Shown here in pieces: positions 5,674-14,229 of a stretch of DNA of 64,000 bases; the stretch's first letter is position 1; each line of letters begins with the position of its first letter. Source of the stretch: Intestinimonas butyriciproducens (lineage in GTDB: Bacteria; Bacillota; Clostridia; Oscillospirales; Butyricicoccaceae); assembly GCF_016901775.1 (NCBI RefSeq), contig NZ_JACJKW010000007.1:62001-126000 (forward strand), read 5' to 3'. Below the pieces are notes generated by a model. It was not told the DNA's origin, ran no database searches, and saw only the letters and a program-made list of their open reading frames with translations. Position numbers and translations under genes: made by a program.

Positions 5674-8478
5674 ATGCTTCTGCGCCGTTTTTGCTTGTGC
5701 GCTCTTTGCCTGCTGCTTTTTTGCATTTTGCCCTGCCATGGCTCAGAGCTTTCCCTGCGTGGGGTGTTCGTCTCCACCGTTTCCAACCTGGACTTCCCTT
5801 CCTCCCCCGGCCTGTCTCCGGAGGAGATGAAGGAGGAACTGGACTCCATTTTGCAAAACACCCGAAAGGCCGGTCTCAACAGCATCTTCTTTCAGGTGCG
5901 GCCCTGTGCCGATGCTCTGTACCCTTCCTCTTTTTTCCCGTATAGCCGCTATCTCACAGGGAAGCAAGGGCAGGCCCCCGGGGAAGATTTTGATCCCCTG
6001 GCCTATCTCACAGAAAAGGCCCACGCCCAGGGCATAGAGGTCCACGCCTGGATCAACCCCTACCGGGTGACCCAGGGAGTGCAGGGAGCAACCAAGGAAG
6101 CCTGTCTCGACACCCTGGCAGAAAACCATCCGGCCCGGAAAGATCCCTCTCTGGTGATTTTCCATAACGGAGAACTGTATTTTGACCCGGCCCTGCCCCA
6201 GGTGCGCCAGCTGGTGGCCGACGGGGTGCGGGAGATTTTGGAAAACTACCCGGTGGACGGCATCCACCTGGACGATTATTTTTACCCCGGTACCGATTTC
6301 GGGGACAGTGCCTCTTATGCCCAATATGGACAAGGGGCCTCTCTGGATGACTTCCGCCGCAGCAATGTGACAGAGCTGATCTCTCTGCTCCACGATACCA
6401 TTGAGGAAACAAACCCCCAGGCTCAGTTGGGAGTCTCTCCCTTTGGCATCTGGGCCAACGCCTCCCAGCTGGAAGGGGGCAGCGACACCGCCGGCACCCA
6501 GAGCTATTTTGCCCACTATGCCGATACCCGCCTTTGGGTGCAGGAAGGGCTGCTGGATTACATCTCCCCTCAGCTCTATTGGTACCGGGGCCAGGAAGGC
6601 TCGGATTTCACCACCCTGCTCCAGTGGTGGGAAAACACGGTGTCGGGCACCGATTGCCGGCTGGTGCCTGCCCTTGCGGCCTACAAGGCCATGGGTGGGG
6701 ATTCTGCCGCCCCCTGGCAGGGTTATGATGAGATCCTGGGCCAGATCGACCTGCTGCAAAGTGGAGAAAGCCAGGGTCTGATTCTGTTCCGTCTGGGCTC
6801 CCTTTCCCCCATGACCGCCGCTCTGGGAAAAACGCTGACCGAACCTGCTCCGGTGAGCGATGAGGAACCACCCCAGGAAGAGCCGGAAGAAGAAAGCCCG
6901 CTGAAATTGTCCCAACCAAAGGATCTGACCCGCACCGATCTTTCTTCCTATTATTTCTACGGCATCTCCGATCCCAGCCAGCCCCTGACCATCAACAGCC
7001 AGCCGGTGCTTTCCCGTGGAGCGGACGGCAGCTTTGGAGTGCTGCTGTCTCTGGAGCCGGGTTTCAACACCTTTACCCTGGAAAACGGCTCTCATCGCCT
7101 GACCTGCCGTCTGCTGCGGGGGCTTGCCGCCCAATGCTGGGAAAAAGCGGCTCCCCAGGGAGATACCTATGTATCCCCGGGGCAGCAGGCCCTTTTGTCT
7201 CTCACCGCCCGGCCAGGCGCCGCCGTCACCGCCCTGTTTCTGGGAGAAAGCCTTCCCCTGTCCTGGAAGGGAGATGCCTATCAGGCCAGCATTCCCTTGC
7301 CCCAGGGGAATGCGGATCAGGTAACCCGGTACGGTTCCCCCCTCTATGTGATCCGCCGGGGAAACTTCGTCACCGCCGCACTGGCCCCAGGCGGCTTTTA
7401 CCAAAGAGGAACACAGCTGTCTCTCTCCTTTCAGGTACAGACCGATCTGTGCGACATTTATCAATCCCCTGATTCTTCCAAAGGCTCCACCGGCACCCTG
7501 CGGGAAGGAATGACAGGGCCGGTATCGTCCATCTCCCAGGGCTATGCCCAGGTGCCTGGCCTGGGGTATCTTTCTTTAAAGGACATTTCCCTTTCCACTG
7601 AGGAGGAAAACAGGGAGATCACCGCTGCCTCCGTATCCCCGGGAGAGGAAGAGACCCTGGTCTCCTTCCAAAGCGGCAGCCCTCTGGCGGCCTGCTGCAC
7701 ATGGGAAGACGGGATGCTGAAAGTGCGCTTTCCCGGCGTGAGCCAGGGGGCCTCTCTTTCCGGGGAACAGGTGGCCCAATCCCTGTGCCAGGTAGAGGAC
7801 GGGTGCCTGGTCTATTCCTTCACCTTGAAGGGCATCAGTCCCTGGGGCTTCTATTTTGAAAAAACCGACCAGGGAGCCCTGCTCCATGTGGGAAAAAAGC
7901 CCGCACCACAGGAGGGGCTTTCGGGGGTACATATTCTGCTGGACGCCGGCCACGGCGGAAGTCAGGAGGGGGCCGCAGGCTGTGACCCACTCTGCCTGGA
8001 AAAGGATATGAATCTGGCCCTTTGCCAGGCGGTAGGCGAAAAACTCCAGGAAATGGGAGCCACGGTGTCCTATACCCGGGAAGAAGACAAAACCCTCAGC
8101 CCCCGGCAGCGGTTTGAGCAGTCTTTCCAGGAGATGCCGGATCTCTTTTTGTCCTTCCACCACGGCAGCGGTGAGCCCGATGAAGATTTGTCGTTTGCAG
8201 GAGGTTTTTCAGCCTTTTGCCAGGGAGAGCTTTTCCATTCTCTGGCCCAGAGCATCTGCCAGAGGGTGGAGAGCACCGGCCGGGCGGCAAATCCGGCCCA
8301 AAGCGGCAGTCTGCTCTATGTGTGCCGGCAGACCCATTGCCCTGCTGTTTTAATGGAAAACGGATGCCTGACCAACCCCCAGGAGTTCGGCGCCATCACC
8401 GACCCCCAAAACATCGACCAGACGGCCCAGGCCATTGCCCAGGCCGTGGCATCCTCCTTCGCATCTTCCAGCGATTGA
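5674..8478 (+). CDS. Secreted bifunctional wall hydrolase: GHL10 glycosidase plus N-acetylmuramoyl-L-alanine amidase
   Basis: This 934-residue exported protein has a signal peptide (about residues 1-23), then a GHL10/DUF187 TIM-barrel (about 27-385) with LRGVFVST, FFQVRP, EVHAWINPYR and the acidic active-site block VDGIHLDDYFYPG. A Pro/Glu-rich linker (about 386-415) and a beta-rich middle region of unknown fold follow. The C terminus (about 752-934) is an Amidase_3 domain with the zinc ligands in LDAGHGG, the EKDMNLAL Glu and SFHHGS, and the catalytic Glu in LMENGCLTN. Amidase_3 removes stem peptides from peptidoglycan, and the GHL10 relative DigH of E. coli cleaves the peptide-free glycan left behind, so the two domains could act in sequence; this pairing is inference. 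ATG at 5674 lies 7 nt after GGAGGA, and a hairpin terminator follows. Confidence 0.88.
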   Translation: MLLRRFCLCALCLLLFCILPCHGSELSLRGVFVSTVSNLDFPSSPGLSPEEMKEELDSILQNTRKAGLNSIFFQVRPCADALYPSSFFPYSRYLTGKQGQAPGEDFDPLAYLTEKAHAQGIEVHAWINPYRVTQGVQGATKEACLDTLAENHPARKDPSLVIFHNGELYFDPALPQVRQLVADGVREILENYPVDGIHLDDYFYPGTDFGDSASYAQYGQGASLDDFRRSNVTELISLLHDTIEETNPQAQLGVSPFGIWANASQLEGGSDTAGTQSYFAHYADTRLWVQEGLLDYISPQLYWYRGQEGSDFTTLLQWWENTVSGTDCRLVPALAAYKAMGGDSAAPWQGYDEILGQIDLLQSGESQGLILFRLGSLSPMTAALGKTLTEPAPVSDEEPPQEEPEEESPLKLSQPKDLTRTDLSSYYFYGISDPSQPLTINSQPVLSRGADGSFGVLLSLEPGFNTFTLENGSHRLTCRLLRGLAAQCWEKAAPQGDTYVSPGQQALLSLTARPGAAVTALFLGESLPLSWKGDAYQASIPLPQGNADQVTRYGSPLYVIRRGNFVTAALAPGGFYQRGTQLSLSFQVQTDLCDIYQSPDSSKGSTGTLREGMTGPVSSISQGYAQVPGLGYLSLKDISLSTEEENREITAASVSPGEEETLVSFQSGSPLAACCTWEDGMLKVRFPGVSQGASLSGEQVAQSLCQVEDGCLVYSFTLKGISPWGFYFEKTDQGALLHVGKKPAPQEGLSGVHILLDAGHGGSQEGAAGCDPLCLEKDMNLALCQAVGEKLQEMGATVSYTREEDKTLSPRQRFEQSFQEMPDLFLSFHHGSGEPDEDLSFAGGFSAFCQGELFHSLAQSICQRVESTGRAANPAQSGSLLYVCRQTHCPAVLMENGCLTNPQEFGAITDPQNIDQTAQAIAQAVASSFASSSD

Positions 8479-8486
8479 CAAAAAGC

Positions 8487-8512
8487 AAAAAAGTGGCTTT
8501 CGCCACTTTTTT
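8487..8512 (+). terminator. Terminator of the wall hydrolase gene (AAAAAGTGG hairpin type)
   Basis: AAAAAAGTGGC and GCCACTTTTTT pair around TTTC. The same arm sequence forms the first hairpin of the structured elements A-C and the hairpin at 35351-35383. A second GC-rich hairpin (GGCCCCCGGCGCAG with CTGCGCCGGGGGGCC) follows at 8523-8552. Confidence 0.85.
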
Positions 8513-8584
8513 GATGCACGCAGGCCCCCGGCGCAGTCTGCGCCGGGGGGCCTGCTTCTGTCCGTTTCCTTCCGAGGCCAACGA

Positions 8585-8605
8585 TATGGCCGTCCGGACA
8601 CCGGA
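8585..8605 (+). repeat. 21-nt palindrome-like repeat, copy 1
   Basis: It reads TATGGC, then GTCCGG, then CACCGGA, and matches 35474-35494 in 19 of 21 positions. Both copies lie downstream of an AAAAAGTGG-type hairpin in an intergenic region. Function unknown. Confidence 0.5.
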
Positions 8606-8611
8606 CCGCCG

Positions 8612-10114
8612 CTAGATGTTGCGGAGCTTGTTCAGGTATTTATCCCGGAGATAATCCAGGAAATAGGTCTCGCTCAGCTCTTCGCCGGTGGCGTGGAGCA
8701 GTACCTCGGTGGGAGTCATGGCCCGGCCGAACTGGTGCACATTGTCATAGAGCCACTGGTTGATGGGAGCAAAATCCCCCTTTTCCACCAGCTCATCAAA
8801 GTTGGGCAGCACCTTCTTCATGGCATGAAGCATCTGTCCACCATACAGGTTGCCCAAGGTATAGCTCTGGAAGTAGCCGATGTGGCCGGATGCCCAGTGG
8901 ATATCCTGCAAGACCCCTTCCCGGGCGTCCTTGGGCACAAGGCCGAAGGTCTCCTTGTATTTCTCCCGCCAGATCTCCTCAAAATCATCGGTGCTGGTCT
9001 TGCCGTCAAAATAGTCCTTCTCCATCTCAAAGCGGATGATGGGATGGAGACTGTATGTCAGCTCGTCGGCAGTGATCCGGTGAAGAGAGGGCTGCACCTT
9101 CATCTGAGCCATGTAGAATTTCTCCATGGGCACATCCTTCAGATAGGGGAAGTGCTTCACCGCCACCGGATAGGCCAGACGCCAGAACTCGGGGGATTTG
9201 CCGATGATGTTTTCATAGAAGCGGGCCTGGCCCTCGTGCATGGCGCCGCTCAGGCCGCCCCACAGGCCGCATTCCACCGCCCGGTCATTGGAGCTATAAC
9301 CATAGCGGGCATGGCCGCCTTCGTGGAGCATGGTGAAGATGCCGCCCCACACTCCTTTGTAGCTGATGGCAATCCGGCTGTCCCGGGGGCCTACGCCGGT
9401 GCACATGCCGTGGAGCACCTGGCTGTCATGGGCGCAGTCGGGATCGAAGCCGGTGAGCAGATTGATCTCAAAGGCCGCATCCCGCCGCTGCTGATGGGTA
9501 TAGGGGGTCTCCAGCACACTGGTATCGATCTTCTCATGCTGGGGCGCGATCTGCTCCATAATCTCCACAATGCCCTTTTTCAGCCCGGCAAAAAGCTGCT
9601 GCACCCGGTGGGTATCGATGCCCTCGTCCACGGTGCCGCACAGCACATCAAAGGCCGGCCGGTTGGGGTCGATGGCTTCCGCCACCCGCTTTTTCAGCTC
9701 AAACAGGCCCTTGATGGTGGGTTTATAGAACTCAAAGCTGTTTTTATCCAATGCATCCCGCCAGGCCATCTGGGCCTGACCGGTATAGTTGCGCACTTCC
9801 ACCTGGAGATCTTCGGGCACCTGCACCGCCTCATCATACCGCTGGCACAGCTCATGAGCGGCCCCTTTCAGATAGATGTCCTCAAAATCTTCCGGCTTCC
9901 GCTCCTTCAGGGCGTCCACCACTTTCCGGGTCTCCGGGCTTTTCAGCTGGGCCAGAGCCTGGCGGGTAAAATAGCCGCTGACTTCCCCCCGGTAAGGCTG
10001 GCCCTTTTTGGAAAGACCTTCCCACAGATCCCAGCCCATCAGGCCCTGAATGCTGTCATAATATCGCTGGTGGCGCAGGATCTCCAGCGCCTGTTCCATG
10101 ATTTTGTCTGCCAT
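8612..10114 (-). CDS. M32-family metallocarboxypeptidase (Taq carboxypeptidase type)
   Basis: This 500-residue cytoplasmic zinc enzyme releases C-terminal residues from peptides with broad specificity. The zinc-binding HEGGH is at residues 264-268, inside LHEGGHARYGYSS. The family blocks GLWGGLSGAMHEGQARFYEN (third zinc ligand Glu region) and the C-terminal IHWASGHIGYFQSYTLGN are present, and the length is typical of M32. The ATG at 10114 is used, with GAGGAGG about 11 nt upstream; a GTG four codons earlier abuts that site and is unlikely. The gene stands alone on the minus strand. It fits general peptide catabolism in an amino-acid-fermenting anaerobe, together with the M3 and M20 enzymes further along. 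That physiological link is inference. Confidence 0.92.
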   Translation of the reverse strand: MADKIMEQALEILRHQRYYDSIQGLMGWDLWEGLSKKGQPYRGEVSGYFTRQALAQLKSPETRKVVDALKERKPEDFEDIYLKGAAHELCQRYDEAVQVPEDLQVEVRNYTGQAQMAWRDALDKNSFEFYKPTIKGLFELKKRVAEAIDPNRPAFDVLCGTVDEGIDTHRVQQLFAGLKKGIVEIMEQIAPQHEKIDTSVLETPYTHQQRRDAAFEINLLTGFDPDCAHDSQVLHGMCTGVGPRDSRIAISYKGVWGGIFTMLHEGGHARYGYSSNDRAVECGLWGGLSGAMHEGQARFYENIIGKSPEFWRLAYPVAVKHFPYLKDVPMEKFYMAQMKVQPSLHRITADELTYSLHPIIRFEMEKDYFDGKTSTDDFEEIWREKYKETFGLVPKDAREGVLQDIHWASGHIGYFQSYTLGNLYGGQMLHAMKKVLPNFDELVEKGDFAPINQWLYDNVHQFGRAMTPTEVLLHATGEELSETYFLDYLRDKYLNKLRNI

Positions 10115-10310
10115 AGGAAAAAACACCCTCCTCTTTTTTCACTGTAAATTCAGTATAAAATACAAACTCCCCTGCCACAAGAGGGCAGGCTGCGGGATTC
10201 TGAAGGAGATTTTTTAGCTATTTTGCACAATGTTTACCCGACCCCCTTCCTCTCCCCCTTCTGCTGTGATACAATTTCCCCATATTTTTAAAAACAAAGG
10301 AGGCTTTTTT

Positions 10311-10631
10311 ATGATCATCACCACCACCCCTACCGTGGAGGGACGCACCATCGGAGAATATAAGGGCATCGTGTTTGGAGAAGTGATCTCCGGCGTGGAC
10401 ATTTTCCGGGACATCGGCGCAGGGCTGCGGAACATTTTCGGCGGCCGCAGCACCGGGTATGAGGACGAACTGCAGAACGCCCGGAGCGAAGCTCTGGCCG
10501 AGATGCAGCGGCGGGCCAGCGCTCTGGGAGCTGACGCTGTGGTTGGCGTGGATGTGGATTATGAAGTGCTGGGCAGCGACAACGGCATGCTGATGGTCAG
10601 CGTCTCCGGCACAGCGGTAACGCTGCGATGA
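10311..10631 (+). CDS. YbjQ/UPF0145 family protein
   Basis: The 106-residue protein belongs to the YbjQ (DUF74, UPF0145) family of small proteins that assemble into ring-shaped pentamers in solved structures but have no proven biochemical role. Conserved features are [20 protein letters not shown] at the N terminus, the [21 protein letters not shown] helix and VGVDVDYE. The ATG at 10311 follows AAAGGAGG at ideal spacing. It overlaps the next gene by 4 nt (ATGA), so the two are translationally coupled. The family sometimes appears in descriptions as heavy-metal-binding, but no metal-ligand cluster is evident here. Confidence 0.9.
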   Translation: MIITTTPTVEGRTIGEYKGIVFGEVISGVDIFRDIGAGLRNIFGGRSTGYEDELQNARSEALAEMQRRASALGADAVVGVDVDYEVLGSDNGMLMVSVSGTAVTLR

Positions 10632-11152
10632 AGCCGGTGGTGCTCTATGCCTCCCGCTATGGCCATACCCAGCGCTATGCACAGTGGCTGGGGGAAAGCC
10701 TGGGCTGTCCTGTGTGGAATGTCAAAGGGCTCTCCCCCGCATCCCTGGCCTCCTATGACACCATTGTGCTGGGAGGCAGCCTTTATGCCGGAGGCATGGG
10801 CGGCCTGTCCTTTCTCACCCGGCACGCAAAGTCCCAAAAATGGGTTCTTTTCACCTGCGGCGTAGCCGATCCCAACTTGGAAGTCACCCGCAAAAACATC
10901 CGAAGTAATGTGGAAAAGGCCCTGCCGGAAAACCGGCGGGACACACCCTTGTTTTTCCTGCGGGGCGGACTGGATTACAGCCGCCTTTCCCCTCTTCACC
11001 GGCTGATGATGTGGGGATTGCGCCAGGCCATTCTGAAAAAGAAGGACCTGACCGAAGAGGACAGACAAGTCCTCCATACCTATGGCAAAACCCTGGACTT
11101 TACCCGCCGGGAAACCTTGCAGCCCATCCTGGACTTTCTTCAAAAAGCATAA
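10628..11152 (+). CDS. Flavodoxin-domain protein (HemG-like)
   Basis: The 174-residue protein starts with [20 protein letters not shown], the FMN phosphate-binding loop of the flavodoxin fold as found in HemG-type and related flavodoxin-domain proteins. [17 protein letters not shown] supplies the second FMN loop and FTCGVAD the third. It could carry one or two electrons via FMN in the cytoplasm; whether it acts on protoporphyrinogen, as HemG does, is doubtful because no haem genes are nearby. The start overlaps the stop of the YbjQ gene (ATGA). A strong terminator follows immediately, so the operon has just two genes. Confidence 0.8.
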   Translation: MKPVVLYASRYGHTQRYAQWLGESLGCPVWNVKGLSPASLASYDTIVLGGSLYAGGMGGLSFLTRHAKSQKWVLFTCGVADPNLEVTRKNIRSNVEKALPENRRDTPLFFLRGGLDYSRLSPLHRLMMWGLRQAILKKKDLTEEDRQVLHTYGKTLDFTRRETLQPILDFLQKA

Positions 11153-11156
11153 TAGT

Positions 11157-11187
11157 AAAAAAGAGACCCTGATGGTCTCTTTTTTTG
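11157..11187 (+). terminator. Bidirectional terminator between the flavodoxin and ABC permease genes
   Basis: AGAGACC and GGTCTCT pair around CTGAT, flanked by an A tract on the left and seven T on the right, so it can serve both converging transcripts. Confidence 0.9.
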
Positions 11188-11195
11188 CGATATCC

Positions 11196-11984
11196 CTATA
11201 TATACAGGTCCCGGTGGCAAAAGCCCCACAGGGCCAGGGCGGAAAACAAAACGGCCAGCAAAAGGAGCATCCCGGCAGGAAGCATCCCTTCCCCCGCCAT
11301 CAGCTTTTCCGGCTGGAACAGGGAAAACAGGGTCAAATACCGGAATTTTTCCAGTTTTCCTCCCAGGTTGGCCAGCATCTGCATCACCAGCATCAAGGTG
11401 GGAACACCGGCCATCAAAGCGGTGTACCGGCTCCCTTCCCCCAGGCAGGAAACCAGAAAGCAAAAGGCCCCCAGACACAGATGCAGGCACAAAAGCCCAC
11501 CATTGAGACACAGAAGCCCTTTGATATCCAGCTCCCCGGGAAAGAGTACCTGGCAGGATACAATTTCCAAAGCAGTACAGTAAAGCAGCAGCCCCAGCTG
11601 GGTGGAAAAGAGCACCGCCAGCTGGGTGCCTGCCAGGGAAAGGCGGCTCACCGGAGCAGCACACAGGGCGTACATACTGCCCTTTTCCACATACCGGGCC
11701 ACAAGCCCCCTGGCCCGCAGGATGGCATACACCATGGGAAAGGCCAGAAGCAGCATACCATATAGATAAGTGGAGAGAAAGGAGAGCAGAGTTCCTCCTT
11801 CCCCGGTCATACCCACCGCCGCCATCAGCTGGGGCATCATATCGTAAAACTGCCCCAGGGCCTGCTGTGTCTCTTTGTCATACATCCCGGCGATCATAAG
11901 GATATACAAAGTAAGCACGCCGCCAAAAATCACCAGCAGCCCCAAAGATCCACGCATCTCCCGCCAGAACAGCGTCTTGTTCAT
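11196..11984 (-). CDS. ABC-2 type exporter permease
   Basis: The 262-residue protein has six hydrophobic segments: near residues 13-33, 65-85, 110-130, 145-170, 180-200 and the C-terminal end. This is the usual layout of an ABC-2 permease half. It follows the ATPase gene with an ATGA overlap, so the two form a two-gene exporter operon in the plasma membrane. The sequence WREMRGSLGLLVIFGGVL near the start is typical of ABC-2 proteins that begin right before the first helix. The substrate is unknown; pairs like this export peptides, drugs or act in resistance, but nothing in the neighbourhood points to one. Confidence 0.8.
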   Translation of the reverse strand: MNKTLFWREMRGSLGLLVIFGGVLTLYILMIAGMYDKETQQALGQFYDMMPQLMAAVGMTGEGGTLLSFLSTYLYGMLLLAFPMVYAILRARGLVARYVEKGSMYALCAAPVSRLSLAGTQLAVLFSTQLGLLLYCTALEIVSCQVLFPGELDIKGLLCLNGGLLCLHLCLGAFCFLVSCLGEGSRYTALMAGVPTLMLVMQMLANLGGKLEKFRYLTLFSLFQPEKLMAGEGMLPAGMLLLLAVLFSALALWGFCHRDLYI

Positions 11985-12793
11985 TCCTTTTCCCCCTTCC
12001 GGTAGCAGCGCAGGAAGATTTCTTCCAGGTCGGCTGTCTTCTTTACTTCCACCCGGCCATCTTCCAGGATGGTTCCCCCGAAATCCCGGGCAAAGGCCTG
12101 GGCATCCCCCTTCTCCACCTGGAGCACATAGCGGCGGCTGTGTTTTTCTTCCATCTCCTGCACAGTGTCCTGGGTCAGCAGTTTCCCCTGGCGCAGAATG
12201 CCCACCCGGCGGCAAGTGCGCTGCACTTCCTCAAAAATATGGCTGGAAAGCAGAATCACCCGGCCTTTTTTTCCCTCTTCCCCGATGAAATCCACAAATT
12301 CCTTTTGCATCAGCGGGTCCAGGCCGGAAGTGGGTTCGTCCAGAATGAGCACCTCCGGCTTGTGGGAAAAGGCGGCGATGATACCCAGTTTCTGCTTGGT
12401 GCCCTTGCTCATTTTATGGATGGGGGTATTCAGATCCACGGGAAACCGATCCAGCAGCAGCCGGCGGTATCCCTCCCCCGTAAAGCCCCGGTACCGGTCG
12501 AGAAAATCCAGATAGTCCTCTCCCCGCATCCCCTCCATCAGGGACATCTCCCCGGGGATATAACCTACCATGCGCTGCACCTGCTTCCGGTCTTTCCAGC
12601 AGTCCAGGCCGAAAATGGTGCACTGGCCCTTCTGGGGCCGGAGAAATCCCATCAGATGGCGGATCAGGGTGGTCTTTCCCGCCCCGTTGGGACCCAGCAG
12701 GCCGAAGGGCTCTCCCGGCTGCACCTGGAAACGCAGGCCGAACACACCCCGATTTTCTCCGTAATCCCGGGTCAGGTCTGTCACTTTGATCAT
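11981..12793 (-). CDS. ABC exporter ATP-binding protein
   Basis: The 270-residue ATPase has Walker A GPNGAGKTT near residue 40, the Q-loop region, the signature KMSKGTKQKLG (an unusual variant of LSGGQ found in ABC-2 exporters of Gram-positives), Walker B LILDEPTSGLDP and a switch His in LLSSHIFEE. The ATG at 12793 follows AAGGAGGAC at good spacing. It is first in the operon and couples to the permease by a 4-nt overlap. It powers export through the ABC-2 permease on the cytoplasmic face. The gene is divergent from tag. Confidence 0.9.
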   Translation of the reverse strand: MIKVTDLTRDYGENRGVFGLRFQVQPGEPFGLLGPNGAGKTTLIRHLMGFLRPQKGQCTIFGLDCWKDRKQVQRMVGYIPGEMSLMEGMRGEDYLDFLDRYRGFTGEGYRRLLLDRFPVDLNTPIHKMSKGTKQKLGIIAAFSHKPEVLILDEPTSGLDPLMQKEFVDFIGEEGKKGRVILLSSHIFEEVQRTCRRVGILRQGKLLTQDTVQEMEEKHSRRYVLQVEKGDAQAFARDFGGTILEDGRVEVKKTADLEEIFLRCYRKGEKE

Positions 12794-12864
12794 GCTGTCC
12801 TCCTTGTGAAACACAGAGAAAAATGATATCCTGAAGAAAACCTTTACGAAATGCTGGTGAAACA

Positions 12865-13443
12865 ATGATCTGGTCCGATGGAAAAACGCGCTGCCCCTGG
12901 GCAACCCCCCATAATCCCCTGTACATCCGCTACCACGATGAAGAATGGGGCGTGCCGGTGCACGATGACCAAAAGCTCTTTGAAATGCTGATCCTGGAAG
13001 GCTTTCAGGCGGGGCTGTCCTGGGAATGTGTGCTGAATAAGCGGGAACATTTCCGTCTGGTCTTTGACGGCTTTGATCCCCGGAAAGTGGCCCAGTACGG
13101 CCCGGAGAAAATCGAGCAGCTTTGCCAGGACAAAGGCATCATCCGCAACCGGCGGAAGATCCAGGCCGCTGTCCGCAATGCCCAGGTATTTCTGGATGTT
13201 CAGCAGGAATTCGGCAGCTTTGACCGCTACCTGTGGGACTTTGCCGGAGGCGCTCCCATCCGGGAATATGGCCTGACTTCCTCCCCCTTATCGGACGCCC
13301 TGTCCCGGGATCTGAAAAAGCGGGGAATGTCCTTTGTGGGCACCACCATCCTCTATTCCTATCTTCAGGCGGTGGGGGTCATTTTTTCCCATGAGGAGCC
13401 TTGCTTCCTCGCCCCTTGTTTTCCCCGAACGCCCAGGCCATAG
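12865..13443 (+). CDS. tag: DNA-3-methyladenine glycosylase I
   Basis: This 192-residue helix-hairpin-helix glycosylase excises 3-methyladenine from alkylated DNA, the first step of base excision repair. The family zinc snap is complete: a Cys in RCPWA, His in IRYHDEEWG, and the C-terminal His and Cys in FSHEEPCF. FEMLILEGFQAGLSW holds the conserved catalytic-pocket Glu and Trp. The ATG at 12865 has only a weak GGTGA site upstream, but the protein aligns fully from it. The 3' end overlaps the convergent DUF5655 gene by 65 bp. Confidence 0.93.
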   Translation: MIWSDGKTRCPWATPHNPLYIRYHDEEWGVPVHDDQKLFEMLILEGFQAGLSWECVLNKREHFRLVFDGFDPRKVAQYGPEKIEQLCQDKGIIRNRRKIQAAVRNAQVFLDVQQEFGSFDRYLWDFAGGAPIREYGLTSSPLSDALSRDLKKRGMSFVGTTILYSYLQAVGVIFSHEEPCFLAPCFPRTPRP

Positions 13444-13831
13444 CCAAAAAGGAAAACAGCTCCTCATCCAGCTCTTCTTCCCGCTCCACCAGCACATGAT
13501 GGGTAAAGCGGCCGGGATAGGGCTCCGCCATCACAGCCACACGAGGGGAGGGCAAAGGCTCTCCCAGGCCGAAAGTCACCAGAAGAAAGTGCTCCGGCCA
13601 CTCCTTTTTCCGCCGTACCGGCGGAGAAAGGGCGGCAAAGAGATGTTTTCCATAAAAGCTCACCTGGCTTTTCCCCACCTTCACCCGGGCCTGGGGAAAA
13701 GCCCTCTCCATTTTGGCAAAGGCCTTATTGTAAAGCTCCAGCTCCCGCTCTTTTCCCGAGAACAGCTGGAACAGATCGGAAAAATACCCTTCCGGCTTTT
13801 CCACCTTTCCACTTCCTTTCTTTTCCGCCAT
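13379..13831 (-). CDS. DUF5655-domain protein
   Basis: The product is about 150 residues. Its core, VKVGKSQVSFYGKHLFAALS then FLLVTFGLG, SPRVAVMAEPYPGRFTHHV and EEELDEELFSFLAMAWAF, matches the DUF5655 family, for which no biochemical function is established. The start is uncertain: the ATG at 13831 has GGAGG about 17 nt upstream, and a TTG nine codons earlier has no ribosome site. The C-terminal 20 residues are basic and are encoded opposite the end of tag, so one of the two genes has probably been extended by loss of its original stop. Confidence 0.75.
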   Translation of the reverse strand: MAEKKGSGKVEKPEGYFSDLFQLFSGKERELELYNKAFAKMERAFPQARVKVGKSQVSFYGKHLFAALSPPVRRKKEWPEHFLLVTFGLGEPLPSPRVAVMAEPYPGRFTHHVLVEREEELDEELFSFLAMAWAFGENKGRGSKAPHGKK

Positions 13832-13861
13832 TGTAGCACCGGGAAAAACCTCCGTCAATAT

Positions 13862-13890
13862 TTGCTCCCCGCCTCTTTTTGTGGTACACT
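13862..13890 (+). promoter_or_regulatory. Promoter for the TIGR04076 gene and exonuclease
   Basis: TTGCTC, a 17-nt spacer and TACACT, about 28 nt before the ATG at 13918. Confidence 0.5.
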
Positions 13891-13917
13891 GGCTTTACTT
13901 TGCAAGGAGGGATTTTC

Positions 13918-14229
13918 ATGCGCAAATGCCGGATCACCGTGATGAAACAGACCTGCTACCCAGACCTGATGGCCCAGTACGAAAACCCGCTGGAACACGC
14001 CTGTGATATGGAAGTGGGACAGGTGTATATTGCCAATGGCTGGAAAAAGCCGGAAGGTTTCTGCCAAAGCGCCTGGGACACCCTGTCTCCCTTTGTGCTG
14101 GCCCTGAGCCACGGGGCGGAGAATTTTTACGACGGCTGGATGAAAAACCCCCGCTCGGCCATGCTCTCCTGCAACGATGGCTTCCGGCCTGTGACCTTTC
14201 TTGTGGAAGCTTTGGAGGAACCGATATGA
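13918..14229 (+). CDS. TIGR04076 family protein
   Basis: The 103-residue protein fits the TIGR04076 family of small uncharacterised proteins that occur across anaerobes. Conserved are the N-terminal CRITVMKQ strand, a central cysteine, GWKKPEGFCQSAWDTL, and the C-terminal CNDGFRPVTFLVE. Two or three conserved cysteines suggest metal or cofactor contact, but this is unproven. Start ATG at 13918 follows AAGGAGG at good spacing. The gene overlaps the exonuclease start by 4 nt (ATGA), which couples their translation. Confidence 0.82.
   Translation: MRKCRITVMKQTCYPDLMAQYENPLEHACDMEVGQVYIANGWKKPEGFCQSAWDTLSPFVLALSHGAENFYDGWMKNPRSAMLSCNDGFRPVTFLVEALEEPI

Noticed and set aside
8435-10147. A 570-residue open frame on the plus strand
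   Set aside because: It is the reverse of the M32 carboxypeptidase gene, low in motifs and without a ribosome site. Long antisense frames are expected in GC-rich genes.
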